From Luidia sarsii (Eukaryota > Echinodermata > Asteroidea > Paxillosida > Luidiidae), in NCBI GenBank assembly GCA_949987565.1, contig OX465104.1, positions 2,515,974 to 2,579,973 of the forward strand: a stretch of 64,000 nt of DNA. Reading direction: 5' to 3'. The notes under the pieces were generated by a model that had not been told where the DNA came from, did no database searches, and worked only from the letters and a program-made list of their open reading frames with translations. The position numbers and the translations under genes are program-made. The first letter of the stretch is position 1; each line of letters starts with the position of its first letter. Below, one piece after another: positions 11,401 to 26,400 of this stretch.

Positions 11401-14400
11401 AACCGTGTTTTGCATTTTGCTGAGAAGCTACTCAAACATGTCAAAGTCTATGTTCCTGTACAATCATACACGTACACGTACACGTGCATGTATGTTGTAA
11501 GACCCTCGATAGTTCCTGGTGGATGAATGCTGGTCCGTAGTTGAAGTCAACTGACGCCTTCTCAATTGGGCCGTTCACACAGCTGAAAATTAATTTGCAA
11601 TTTAAGCTTTGTTAAGGGCCGCCGCACATGAGAGCTATCTGCTGAGCAAAAATTCCCTCGAGGTCGTTAGCTCAGCACATACACACTGTAGCTCACCGTG
11701 TGCGCTGAAGTTTTGGTGAGATTTCTGCCTCAAGAGGCCGTGAGACCAGTATCTATCCTGTTTGATTTTTTTTTGCCTCACGTGGATGAAAATTTGTCTT
11801 GTGTGGTGAATTGAGCTACGCGCTGAGCCAAAAATATATTTTTAGAAGCCATCACGTGAACAGAGCGTTTGCTTTCATTGGCCAGTTGTGATTTTTGTGC
11901 TCAGCACGTAGCTCAATTCGGCGCGAACGATGAGTTTTCATCCACGAGAGGCGAACAAAATGGTCTCACGGCCTCTTGAGGCAGAAATCTCACTAAAAGT
12001 TCAGCGCACACGGTGACCTACACTGTACGTGCTGAGCTAACGGCCTCGAGATAATTTTTTGCTCAGCAGATAGCTCTCGTGTGCGGCGGCCTTTAGCGAT
12101 GGTGCATATGTGTCCTTTCAGGATGGCCCATGTAGGGAGATCTATATAAACAAGCAAGCAAGCCACTTCCTGTTAGTCTGAGTTCTAGCTGTGTACTGTG
12201 GGATTAAAACAACCAATTAATTTTCTTTGGAGCTCTTCTCACGCACTCCGCTTGGCAAAATTCTTGGCAATGATTTAGAGATCAAATTGCGATTCAAATC
12301 CCACTATAGATATAACATGATGTTTGCGTCGAGGAGAATGTAATTCAAAAGAGGTTTTGCCCTTACTCGACGTGGTACAACGCGGGTTCGAATCCCGCCC
12401 GAGCTGCCTGAAATATTTTTATCAGGCACCGGGCAAAGCACTGAGCATTCAGTGTTTACCACGCGAGTAAGGGCAAAACCTCTTTTGAAATCCCACTAAT
12501 TAAGTGGTTTTCGCACTCAAAATCCCTGCGTATCCCTATGCCCTACTGAGGCGGACAGCATCTTTATGGATTAAGTGTCTACCCACTATCCAACCTCATG
12601 GCCTCAACATCCAGGAAGGGAATGACTAATCTTGAGTTATTATTTAGTTTCAAAATGTTGTGGGCCTGACGTTTCGATCCTAGCAGGACCTTTCTCAAAG
12701 AGCAGGCTATGTGACCAGGATCTATTCACTCTTTTCCCCCTTCCTTCGTGTACATGTACATGTATCTGTTTTGTTCTTGTCACTCTGCCTTTGAGAAAGG
12801 TCCTGCTAGGATCGAAACGTCAGGCCCACTAAATTTTGTGATTTGCATTTTGGTTATTTTAGTCAGTAAGCAGTTTGCAACATTTTTGTATATCACTATT
12901 ATTTAGTTTATTAATTTAATGTCTTCATTGATTGCTCTTCTCTTTCATCTTCTCTATCCCTTTCCCCTTTGATCTCCCACCTCCCTCCTGTCCCTTTGAT
13001 CCTCCCCACTTTTTGTTTATTTTCCCTTTGATCCCCCCTCCCTTGGTGTGTACATCTGCATCCCACTCCTTCCCTTTTGTCCTTCCTCTGTCATGTGTGT
13101 CAGGGCTTTCCTTCCCCTGACTGTGTATGTCCTTGTCACTTTGCCTTTGAGAAAGGTCCTGCGAGGATCGAAAGGCAAAACTGACTGGACACTTTTGAAC
13201 AAATCGAAAAATGGCAAAGGAAACTTTGACTGCACCAGTATTCCAAAGGCCTTTTTGAAAGGTCCTGCTAGGATCGAAACATCAGGCCCTCTAACATTTC
13301 AGATTTATGTGTTACAGGTCATTTAGTCAGTGAGAAATTTGCAACAGTTTTTTGTATTAACTCCAATAACATACTGATTGCTTGACTGTTTTGCCATCTT
13401 TTTCCTTCTTCATGAATAGGGCAACGAAGGGCTGGAAGAAATTGGCACAACCCAGCTGTTGTCGGCAAAATACGAGGTACAGTACCAAGCAGGTTATCTT
13501 AAACAAACTACATTTCAGGTGAATTTGGGCTCTTTTTCTTTCACTTTACAGAATTCACAATGTACAGTACGTGTACCGGTATATCTCTAAAACAGCTTTA
13601 AAGGCCCTATACAACATTGGGAAGATCGGAAAACATCGATGTTCACAGATTTCCTTCTAATTTACACAGTTTGTAGATGGTCATGATAGAATCCTCATGT
13701 TGAAATCTTACGGTCTGGGATGCTGTACTTCTCGAGCAGTCTTCACTCAAACATCGACAAATAGTTATTACTCGCGAGTAATAAACTTTTTCTTACACTA
13801 CAGAACGGTGCGTAAACCGTGCCTTTTTTTTGCATTTTTGTTACTTTCTCAGATTACCATTTGAGCTAAAACAGGTAAAACGTTCGCAGTATTGCTTTTT
13901 GGAATGTTTTATGGTTTAACACACAAACTGTGGCAATCTTTTGACCTTTACCAATGCTGTGTAGGGCCTTTAAGACCACCAAGACATTGAAGTCAATGGT
14001 TGGTTGGTTCAGCCATGAAAATAACCAGAACTCACCTCTGCCTTTGAGAAAGGTCCTGCTAGGATCGAAACGTCAGGCCCACTCAAATTTGAGTGTTTGG
14101 ATTTGCTCAGAAATTCCGGATGACAGACTGATGTACGGGTTGTTGTTTTGTCAGAGGATTGTGGGCTTGTCCGCACATTTATACATGAAAACTATGCAAT
14201 TTGGACAGCCTAGATTCAATAAGAGTTACTACGGTAAGCAAAAAAAAAAAAAAAAAAAAAAGATTCAATTTTGTTTTGCTTTTGCTTGCGTTCACCCAGG
14301 CATCCTTTGTATTTTCCACCATCAGAGCCTCGACTATGATGAGACAGAGAATGTGCTGTACATCCAAGAGGAAAACCGTCACGGGTCTAAGGTAAGGTCA

Positions 14401-17400
14401 GAAGCAGATGCTCGGAGCCAGTGTGATGCGAGGGAAGTTGGGAAAAAGGTTGTGCTCTGCTTAACGCAGAATTCTGCGCTTATGGTCCCAAGTTTCCCGT
14501 TTTCTAATATCCAAATTCCGTTTTCTTAAAATTTAAAATTCTGCGCTTACGCCTTACGGGATTCTGTAGTAAGCACAGAGTCTACTGCGCTCATCTTACC
14601 CGTACAGCCACTACTGTCGCATGATTTCCCCAGAGGGCGCAATACATTCGCTAAGATTTTGCGCAATAGCCTCCCGGCATGTCCTGCGGCATACCCGCCA
14701 TGTTATTGCTTCCTCTCTTCTCTTTAGCAGAACTCATTTTCATGGATCGCGTATTTATAAGCAAGGATTCAGTGCTTAGCGGAGTATTTTGCGTACGCAA
14801 CAGCAGAGGAAAATAGCCGTCGTCCATTGAATTCGACGACCTGAATTTCAAGAGCCTCCGCGAATTCAGACAACACCCCTAGGAATATAGGTATAGTTCT
14901 CTACCCCTCATGATGTTGCTTTATATACATCCTTTGCCGGAAATGACTTCAAAAACACGGCAATTAGCAGACATCAACGCGGTGAATTCGACAACCTAAA
15001 TTTCAAGAGCATCCGCAAATTCAGAAAACACCCCTAGAAATATAGGTATAGTTTTCTACCCCTCTTGATGTTGCTTTACCTCCTTTGCCGCAAATAATTT
15101 GAAAAACACGGCAATTAGCAGACGACAACGCAAAAAGATTTATTTTGCATTCCAGGTAGGGAAGCAATTCATGCATGCGCGTAGTGAATCATTTTGCGGT
15201 TACAGAAGCAAGAAATATTATTGGTTGTGATATACGCTAACGTTAAGCGTGGATTTTTGGCTTCCGTAAACGCCGATTCTCCGCATACGGTAAGCAGAGC
15301 CATGAACTTGGCCCCCGATCCGTCCCTTATCCAGTACAAGAACGTTTCACGGCCACTTTCTGCCGGACCACCTCTCATCACCCCTGACCATCTGACCATC
15401 GCTCGGGTGTTTTGTAATTACGTGACATCGGATGTTTCATTCCTAGTATAACCTTTGAGACTGTAGATCATAGAGCTCTATCAATAAACTAGAGTGCGCA
15501 CTCATCGCATGGTACGTGCCGACAAGGGGACTGCGACGCCATTACCAAAGAGGTGCAAATGCATGGATCGCTATGGGGCAAACCCCAATTCCAATTTTTT
15601 ACAAAAGAAAGTAGGACATTAAAATTCGCCAATCCCACGAGGTTTTGATGGCCTTTCCTTTCATTACTAAAAAAAAAACATTTCTATAACATTTTAGTTT
15701 CCGCATTCACAAGCTTTCGGCTATACTTTTCCCTGTTCATATTACGCGCGATCGCTACTGTCATCCGGGCACTTCGAGCTGAAGCTGACCTCTTTGGTAA
15801 TGTCGGAATGCGCGTCCATGTCGGCACACGTTCGTACCGCGCGTTGATAGCCGAGTGCGCACTCTAGTTTATTTATAGAGCTCTGTGCTGTATGCTGCAG
15901 ACTGACAGTTGGACATACATGTACAGACAGACAGATGGTAGCAGTCTTCGGTCTTATCCTCTCTCTTGTCTCTTCCTTTCACCCCGATGCAGAAGACGAG
16001 CCTGCTGAGGATTGGTCTGTCCCGTTGGGTTGTCATGTTCCTAGTGGGAGTGCTGACAGCGGTAGTCGCAGCCATCATTGACATCCTCATTAGTCTACTG
16101 GCCGGATTCAAGTACCACATCGTCTCGAGCTGTATCCCTTAACCACTTCGCGGCGGGACCTCCGAAAATCGGAGCTCATTTGGTTTGACTACGCGACGGA
16201 GCCCTCCGAATCTGGGCACCACTATTGTCCACATTTTAAACATCTAGAATCTTTTCAGCGTAGAACAAAGCAATAGGAATCAGTACAAAGACCCTTTTAG
16301 GCGCAAGTTGGCACATGAATTGCAAGATTAGCAGCAGTAATTGTACAATTGGGGGACCTTTACTGTGGATGATTGAGGAATACCGCGCTGCCACTGAAAG
16401 TACGCGGGGGACATTGTGTTGGCATGCTACACAGCCCAACGGTCGTCAGTCAGGCAGTGGAATTCCACCCACATGTGTGCACTGTAATTGTGGTGATATT
16501 TCTGCCTCAAGAGGCCGTGAGACCAATATCTATCCTGTTTGATTTTGGCAACTCCGTGAATAGGGCGTGCGCTTTCATTGGCCAGTTGCTATGGTTTTTT
16601 TTGGCTCAGCACGTAGCTCAAGTCGCCGCACACGATGAGTTTTCATCCACGAGAGGAGAAAAAGATCAAACAGGATAGATATTGGTCTCACGGCCTCTTG
16701 AGGCAGAAATCTCACCAAAAGTTCAGCGCACACGGTGAGCTACGTGCTGAGCTAACGACCTCGAGAGAATTTTTTGCTCAGCAGATAGCTCTCGTGTGCG
16801 GCGGCCTATAGATTTGAATTTTGGTCATTTTTCCGCAGAAAGCCAAATAAAAAAAATATTATTATTTTTTTTTTTAAATTACCCACTTCTTATTTTGAAA
16901 CGAAGAAACTGAAGTTACTCTAGAAAATGCCTTGACTCTGATCTCAGATTTGAAGACCTACATGGAAGGGACCGCCATCTTGATCCCTTTTCTCATCTGG
17001 CTCATCTTTGACGTCTTGTTTGTGACCATCGCTGCCTGCCTGGTGGTTCTAGGGGAGGTGAGTCACTGGCTAATCCCAGAGGACCAAGTTCTCTTTTTGC
17101 GCTGCCGGCCTAAGAACTGGGGAAGTATTAATCCACCCACTCCTTCTCCCCAGGGGGATAGCCAACGTAAGTACCCATTGTCCGAGTGGGGTGAGCTATT
17201 CATTGACGCTGGGATGTAAGACTTCCGGAAAATTCCGGATTTCTGGAAATTGTTAATTTTTTTTATTTTTATTTTTTATTTTTTTATGGTAATATACAAA
17301 AAAATTACAAACTGCTTACCGACTAAAATTACCCAAATGCAATTCTAAAAATTTAGTGGGCCTGACGTTTCGATCCTAGCAGGATCTTTCTCAAAGGCCT

Positions 17401-20400
17401 TTGAGGAAGGTCCTGCTACCGTAGGATCGAAATGTCAGGCCTTTCTCAAAGGCCTTTGAGAAAGGTCCAGCTAGGATCGAAACATCAGGCCTTTGAGAAA
17501 GGTCCTGCTAGGAACAAAACGTCACGGCCCACTAAATTTTTAGATTACTTTTTTATGCCAAACAGGTATCTCAAACTGCTAATGTTTGTCCATTAAAACC
17601 AGACTCTAAAAACTGAAGGGCGCCTGCACCTCTGCTGTGAATCTCTCGGTCCCGTAAGCGGCACTCACTCACAGTCGCACCATTTTTTTAGCCCTCGGTG
17701 ATTTTCAGGAGATTTGTTTTGTCAGGGTCACTCGCATCCCCGACTCTTCCTTTCTCCTTTTCAGCCCGTAGCGGCAGGCAGCGGGATCCCGCAGATCAAG
17801 TGCTACCTGAACGGAGTCAAGATCCCCAACGTGGTCCGAATCAAGACCCTGATCTGCAAAATGTTTGGCGTCACGTTTGCCGTGGCAGGAGGTCTGTCGG
17901 TCGGCAAGGTAACCAGAAATAACCGGATTTAACTCCGCCAGTAAGGATCAACTATAATTACCTGTACCACCGCGATGAACAACCCTTTCATTTCTATTGA
18001 CTATAATGTGACCCGGCACAGCATAATGAGGAATAACCCCCACTTTTGAGATTTTGAGATTTTCTAATGATGTGAAAGAGTATACCATTAGCTTTCAAAT
18101 GATATCAGAATTATTTCCGTGTGAACTTTGTTGTGAATAGTACAAGGGGACTTCGCTCGTTCATTTGGTGCCAGACACAATATAGCAGCACCATTCTAAC
18201 TCCTCGAAAGCGGCCATTCAAAAAGGCAGGAACTTAAGTTCGAGAAATTCTGGCTAAGCAAAACAACATAGTCAGGACACTCCTTTACCTTAGAAAACAC
18301 AAATAAATACCGGTAATATGTTTTTTACCTTATGTTGGTCGGATGGCTGGCTAAAATTATACAACATAAAGATTAAAGCCCCTACACAACATTGGTAAGA
18401 TCCAAATGCAGAAATGTTCACAGATTTACATGAAACTTTTGAAGATGGTTATAGTAGAAACCTCGCACTGAAATATTTCTGTCTAAAATTCTGCACTTTT
18501 GGAGGAAAAGGGTAAAGAAGTCATTTACGTCTCACCCCCGAGATCTAAATGATTTTTCGGAATAACGCGTTGAATGCTGCATTTTCGCGAAACAAATAAA
18601 GCGTTTTTTTCACTATTTTCTCGAGATTCGGTTGACAGATTGAACGGAAATTTCAATGGTGTGCTATTCCATGCATATGTTGGATCAAACAACGTATGGA
18701 TGCTATTCTTTGACCTCGACCAATGTTGTGTTATCCCTTTACACATACAGTAGTGTTGATCCAGCCAGCATTTGTGACCTCCAAAAAGGAAGCGGGTTGG
18801 GACGCTTTTTTTACTTGGCCTAATCAGTTGGTTGGTTGTTGTGTTTGTCTGGCTGTCTCCTACAGGAAGGTCCCATGATCCATTCAGGCTCCGTTATTGC
18901 AGCGGGCATATCTCAGGGCAAATCCACCACCTTCAAAAAGGATTTCAAGGTGAGAGAGCCCCTTAGGCCAGTGGTGTGGTACTTCTGCTTTTTAGCCAAT
19001 TCAAAATTTCCAGAGCCCAACAATTTTGAGAGTCATCCTCGAAGGTAGAAAGGATTCAAACAATTAGCCCTCTAAATTTTGAAATTTGCATATGTGTTTT
19101 CAATTTGCATATGATTTGTCAATATTTGCATGTGTGTTATCAATTTGCATATGATTTGTCAATATTTGCATGTGTGTTATCAATTTGCATATGATTTGTC
19201 AATATTTGCATGTGTGTGTGTTATTAATTTGCATAAGTGTTATCAATTTGCATACAATGTATGCATTATCAATTTGCATATGTGATATCATTTTGCATAT
19301 GTGATATCATTTTGCATGTGTATTATCAATTTGCATAAGTGTTATCAATTTGCATACAATGTATGCGTTATCAATTTGCATATATGATATCAATTTGCAT
19401 ACATAATATCAATATTAATTTGCATATGTGTTATCAATTTTCTCTCTGCCTTTAAAAAAAGGTCCTGCTAGGATCGAAACTTCAGGCCCACTAAATTTTA
19501 AAATTTTCATACATTTTATGAATTTGCATATGTGTTATCAATTTGCATACATGTTATCAATTTGCATTTGTGTTATCATTTAAGTAGTTTGCAATATGGC
19601 TGTATTACTTTTTTTTAAGTTAATTCTGGATGAATTCAGTTTTTAAAGCGCAGGAAGTGGATCCATTGCAGCGAAAAATCACGATGTTATTAGCTTTTCC
19701 GCCGCTTCCTTCCAGTTCTGATTTTTAGCTTTTCCGCCGCTTCCAGGGAAGCGGAAAAGCTATATCTTTTGTTAGGCTTTTTCTTAGTCTTCTTCTTCTT
19801 CTCCCCCAAAGCCCATAGACAATGCACAGGGGTTTTGTAAGCACGACTTTAGTCATTGAACAGACTTGTTTTTTTTCCAAACGTGGCAAATGCATAAAGC
19901 CCATGCTGAAATTGATCCTAAACACCTTGATGTCATCATGACGTCATCACGTGTCACGTGACCTTGCTTTGAAGGGGCAAATTTCAAAATCCATTAAAAG
20001 CAAAAGTGCAAGTTCGTTTGGTTTCAACTTTGCACTGTATCTAAGTTGGGAAAAGGTGTATCCAAAAATTGCCATCGATTGACCGTGACGTCATCTCATG
20101 AATATTTATGAGGTCATGAACTTTTCAGATTTTCACATTGAAATGAGCATATTTGGCCAACGGAGCGAGATTTTTTTCATTTTTTCTTTGATATCTATTG
20201 GGGACATGGTTTAGAAACACCTTCCGGAGCCAAAATGTCGTTACGCAATCATGACGTCATCAAAATGTGTGATTTTAAAACACATATAAGGCATTGGCCG
20301 ATCATCTCGAAATTTGGTATGTAGTTAGCTATCGTGCTAGACATTCCAAATCTAAAGTTTGGAACCGAAGGACCATTGTTTATATTTTTTATGAATTTTT

Positions 20401-23400
20401 GAATACCACACTCGAGTCCCATAGGCTTTGTGCACAAAATATGTACATGCGTTTTGGAGTAGGAATGGGGCTATTCTATGACTTGTTACAAACAGAAGCG
20501 GAAAAGCTCTATGCTCTGTTTCACAACAGACATATATTTAGCTTTTCCGCCGCTTCCAGGGAAGCGGAAAAGCTATATCTTTTGTTAAGCTTTTTCTTAG
20601 TCTTCTTCTTCTCCCCCAAAGCCCATAGACAATGCACAGGGGTTTTGTAAGCACGACTTTGGTCATTGAACAGACTTGGATTTTTTTCAAACGTGGCAAA
20701 TGCATAAAGCCCATGCTGAAATTGATCCTAAACACCTTGATATCATCATGACGTAATCACGTGTCACGTGACCTTGCTTTAAAGGGGCAAATTTCAAAAT
20801 CCATTAAAAGCAAAAGTACAAGTTCGTTTGGTTTCAACTTTGCACTGTATCTAAGTTGGGAAAAGTTGTATCCAAAAATTGCCATCAATTGACCTTGACG
20901 TCATCTCATGAATATTTATGAGGTCATGAACTTTTCAGATTTTCACATTGAAATGAGCATATTTGACCAACGGAGCAAGATTTTTTATTTTTTTTTGTTG
21001 ATATCTATTCCGGATGTAGTTTAGAAACACCCAAATGGGCCAAAATGTCATGACGCAATCGTGACGTCATCAAAATGCGTGTTTTCAAATCACATATTTG
21101 CCATTGGACAATCTCCTCGAAATTTGTTGGGCAGTTAGCTATTGGGCTAGACATTCTAAATCTTGAGTTGGGAATTAATTAACCATTGTTCAGAATTGTT
21201 ATGATTTTTTTAATATTATAATGTAGTCCCATACACTTTGTGCACATAATATGCACGTGCGTTTTGGGGTAGGAATGGAGGGTACGGGTTCGAAACCCAG
21301 TGACGTAAACTCTCTTTTTTTCGTCCGTCACAAATCCAATTAAAACGACGCGAAATGGGCCTCAACCTATCATAGAATAAACATATGTATTTTGTTCTGT
21401 TTTTCTCTGTCTGTTTTTGCTTGGGTGGTCACGTGATAGCTCTTTAAAGGGCCAAACTGGCATGTGCAATCATGCCGCGATCTCACATCCCACACGTGAC
21501 AGTGCTTTAAAGGGGCAACTTGTACACTACACTGTAGTCATTAATTATGGCTTCACGTAGGTAGATCTAAACTTCAGACGAAGATTACTACCTGAACGAA
21601 GAAAAAATCGTATTTTTATTTTGTCTTCAACCGACTCAACATATACCCCGGATTGAAAATATCAAAACATATTTCCGGAATTTCCTTTGTTTTTCATTGT
21701 TTAGGTTTTTATACTAAGGGCCATAGGTTTGTGTACAAATTAGCTGTGAAATCCATTAAGGGCCTAATATCAAATACAAATGGCTTCAAACTTGGCACAT
21801 ACTTAGGTTAGTAGATGGAGATTCATTGCAAAAAGTGAGATCATCATGACGTCATCAGGGGGTCACGTGACAGGTCATTAAAATGTCAAACTTCAAACTT
21901 CATTATTAGCAAAAGTATCGGTTAGTTTGGTTTCAATTTTGCAGCATATCTAAGTTGGGAAAAGATGTATCCAAAAATAGCCCTCATTCAATCGTGACGT
22001 AATCTCATGAATATTAATGAGGTCATAAACTTTTAAGATGTTAACATTCAATTGAGCATATTTGGCCAACGGAGCGAAAAAAAATTCATTTTTTCTTTGA
22101 TATCTATTGGGGACATGGTTTAGAAACACCTTCCGGAGCCAAAATGTCGTTACGCAATCATGACGTCATCAAAATGTGTGATTTTAAAACACATATAAGG
22201 CATTGGCCGATCATCTCGAAATTTGGTATGTCGTTAGCTATCGTGCTAGACATTCCAAATCTTAAGTTTGGAACCGAAGGACCATTGTTTATATTTTTTA
22301 TGAATTTTTGAATACCACACTCGAGTCCCATAGGCTTTGTGCACAAAATATGTACATGCGTTTTGGAGTAGGAATGGGGCTATTCTATGACTTGTTAACA
22401 ACAGAAGCGGAAAAGCTCTATGCTCTGTTTCACAACAGACATATATTTCTCGTTCTCGTTTTTTTTCTTCCTCTTCTCCCCCAAAGCCCATAGACAATGC
22501 ACAGGGGTTTTGTAAGCACGACTTTGGTCATTGAACAGACTTGGATTTTTTTCAAACGTGGCAAATGCATAAAGCCCATGCTGAAATTGATCCTAAACAC
22601 CTTGATATCATCATGACATCATCACGTGTCACGTGACATTGCTTTAAAGGGGCAAATTTCAAAATCCATTCAAAGCAAAATTACAAGTTCGTTTGGTTTC
22701 AACTTTGCACTGTATCTAAGTTGGGAAAAGGTGTATCCAAAAATTGCCATCAATTGACTGTGACGTCATCTCATGAATATTTATGAGGTCATGAACTTTT
22801 CAGATTTTCACATTGAAATGAGCATATTTGTCGAACGGAGCGAGATTTGTTTCATTTTTTCTTTGATATCTATTGGGGACATGGTTTAGAAACACCTTCC
22901 GGAGCAAAAATGTTGTTACGCAATCATGACGTCATCAAAACGTGTGATTTTAAAACACATATAAGGCATTGGCCGATCATCTCAAAATTTGGTATGTAGT
23001 TAGCTATCGTGCTAGACATTCCAAATCTAAAGTTTTGAACCAAAGGACCATTGTTAATAATTATTATGAATTTTTGAATGCCACACTCAAGTCCCATAGG
23101 CTTTGTGCACAAAATATGTACATGCATTTTGGAGTAGGAATGGGGCTATTCTATGACTTGTTAAAAACAGAAGCGGAAAAGCTCTATGCTCTGTTTCACA
23201 ACAGACATATATTTCTCGTTTTCTCTGCTTTTGTCTTGCCAAGGTTTTTAAATACTTCCGCTCGGACCACGAGAAGAGAGACTTTGTCTCGGGCGGGGCA
23301 GCGGCCGGCGTGTCTGCCGCCTTTGGGGCCCCGGTGGGCGGAGTCCTGTTTGCGCTGGAGGAGGGGGCCAGCTTCTGGAACCAGGCGCTGACTTGGAGAA

Positions 23401-26400
23401 TCGTGAGTTTTAATGGTTTAACAACTTCGCGCCGGGTCTTTTTCCAGTGCCTATTTCCGCCATACTGGGTTTTTTTAACAATACATCATTTTCAAATCTT
23501 GCTAAAACAATCGGAACAATATATTTCTGTGAAATAAATCGATAAGGGTATACTATGGGTACAAGAGAGTGAAACCTGGCACAATTCGGATGTCGTTGTG
23601 GCTTTTGTCAAGAGATTTTCCGTTCAAAAAAGGGCCCATTGTGCGTCGTCAATGGAGCGTAACGGACTTGTGTGTGTGTGTGCATGTACGGTGCTGTCAA
23701 TCCCTGACTGCAGACTCCAGCCTCCACTCCAGGCAGTCAAATCTTTGAGTTGGTCGGCCACAACCGAGCGTACAGATTACGGTAAAGAATGTGGGGGAAT
23801 TCCAATGCCAGACCGACGACCGTTGGGCTGTGTGGCATGCAAAGACAATGTCCCCCATGTGCTTCCAGCGGCAGCGCGGTATCCCTCGATCCTCCACAGT
23901 AAAAGTCCCACAATTGCACAATTACTGCTGCTAATCTTGCAATTCATGTGGCAACTTGCGTCAAAAAGGGTCTTTGTACTGATTCGTATTGCTTTGTTCT
24001 AAGCTGAAAAGAGTCTTTGTTTAGAATGTGGACAATAGTGGTGCCCGGATTCGGAGGGCCCCGTCGCATAGTCAAGCCAACGGAGCTCCGGATTCGGAGG
24101 TCCCGGCGTGAAGTGGTTAAAGCACGTTTTTGCAGAGTGGGTCACATAAGAGTTCAAAAGTCACAGGTTTCTTTTCTCTCTCTCTCTCTCTCTCTCTCCG
24201 CAGTTCTTTGCATCCATGATATCTTCGTTCACTCTCAACGTGCTCCTCAGTTTCTGGCAGCAGGAGCCGTGGAACCTGACCAACCCGGGACTCATCAACT
24301 TTGGCCAGTTTGAGGTCAGCCAAAAGTTGCAGACTGTTGCAAACTGCTCACTGACCTGCAATACATCCATCTCAAAAGTTAGAGGGCCTAAAGTTTCGAT
24401 CCTAGCAGGACCTTTTCTCAAAGAGAAACGTCCTGCTAGGATCAAAATGTCAGGCCCTCTAACTTTTTAGAAACGCAGTGGCTGTTGTTACGGCAGTCGT
24501 CCGTGTGGTTCCCTGACTTCACAGTATTTGTCAGGATGTTTAGCTCTTGGAACCAGACTATCAGCTAATAGACAGGTTCAACCAACCTGCAATGCTTACG
24601 AAATACAATCAAGTCAGGGAACCACACGGACGACTGCTGTAACAACAGCCACAGCGTTTTAAAAATTGTTATTGTCAGTACTCCGTGTAAAATAGTTTTT
24701 GCAGCACCACCATTGTGCAGTCTCTCTTGTGAGTGACAGGCATGCAACTTTTTTGTGGATCCGCGGATTTCCGCGTTTTTTTTAAATTCGGCCGTAAAAA
24801 TAAAATCTATCTGTTAAAAAAACCCAAATTAAATTTTTTAAAAAAATAATTAAAAAATTAATAAATAAATTGATATTTTTTCTCCCCTAACTATCATTTC
24901 AAACACATGCTGAGATCAGGTTAAAAACTTTGATGTTTAATTTTCATTTTGTGTAAACAAATGCAATTTTCTGGGTGTATGCCTTGAAAAAGGTTAAAAT
25001 ATGTCACTCAGCTTAAACTTGTCATAAGTGGTCCCAAACTGCTCAGAATGCACCACAGAGCATCTAGAATCCAAACCCAACGCCGTAAGGGCTTCGTGCT
25101 TTTGCGCTCGCAGTTTCATTTGGACATTTTCCTCTCTTTTTTTTTACAATTCAAGAGTTGCATGCCTGGAGTGAGAAGAGTCAGTAACTCGCACAGTGGG
25201 TCTGAGAAGAATCGGGAGATCACACAAGATCTCACAGCAGAAACCCAACTGGTTGTGAGCATAGTGTCTGGTTTTTCCTGCAGACCTTTCCCTAAACCGG
25301 TTGATTTTCTTCCAAAAAAGTATGCGTCATGATCATTTAGTGAAGGAGTTTTTCATCAAAGCTATAATCCAGAGGGATTAATTTGCAGTTAATTTTTTTT
25401 TTTTTTTTTTTTTTTCTTTTGGTTCCTGACATGACCTTACGATAGCGCCCTCACTCTTATTAGGATATTTTTTAAGGTAAAAAAAGCTGACCAATTTCTG
25501 ACTCCAATAAGAAAAAGAAGCTTGCCAATATGTATACTTCAGATCCCTAGATGACAGCAGAACATGAGCTTGACTGTGATATTTATTGCAGACCCCCTTC
25601 TTGTCTTTCGGTTGTTCCTTCAGGGTGTGATGTACTTTACCTATGAGATTCCCATCTTCTTACTGATGGGCGTTTTTGGCGGCCTAACCGGTGCGATCTT
25701 CAACTCCATCAACTTCAGAATCTCCATCTTTAGGCTGAAGTAAGTACCACAGAGAAACATAAATGACAGGAAGAGTGTGCAGTATCCAGCGCATGAACAC
25801 TCATTATTATCCTATAGGGCATTGATAGGACACCATACAATTCATGACCTTTGTACACATTGTATGTATGTTAATGAGTCATCTTAAGACTGAAGTAAGA
25901 AAGATTTAGAAAAGTTAATGACATAAATTGTGATATACAAAAATGTTGCTAACTGCTTACTGACTAAAATTACCAAAATGCAAATCTCAAAATTTAGTGG
26001 GCCCGACGTTTCGATCCTAGCAGGACCTTTCTCAAAGGCAGTGACATAAATAGTGTGTAGTTATCCAACACATGAACACTCACTATTATCCTGTAGGGCA
26101 TTGATAGGACACCGTACAATGCATGGCCTTTGTACACATTGTATGTATGCCTGACATTTCACATATTGTTCCTTCATTTATCCCTCCCACCAACCCCCCC
26201 TGCCAGATATGTGTACTCCCGGTTGTCCTGCGTGCTGGAGGCCATGATGGTTGCCTTGGCAACAGTCACCCTGTCCTTCATGTGCATCTACCTTAGCGAC
26301 GACTGTCGGCCAATCATCATGGACATGAAGAACTCACTCCAGGTATCCGCACTCCGAATGCCACACCGACTCCTCCACTGGTTACCCACTGGTACCCGGC

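Noticed and set aside
19725..19925. Repeated short ORF ([16 protein letters not shown]...) at 19725 and 20538
   Set aside because: Occurs only because the 813-nt element is duplicated; the later copies break it and no domain is recognised.
23598..24002. 134-codon ORF in intron 8
   Set aside because: Lies within a TTAA-flanked non-autonomous element; broken in other copies and resembles no transposase.
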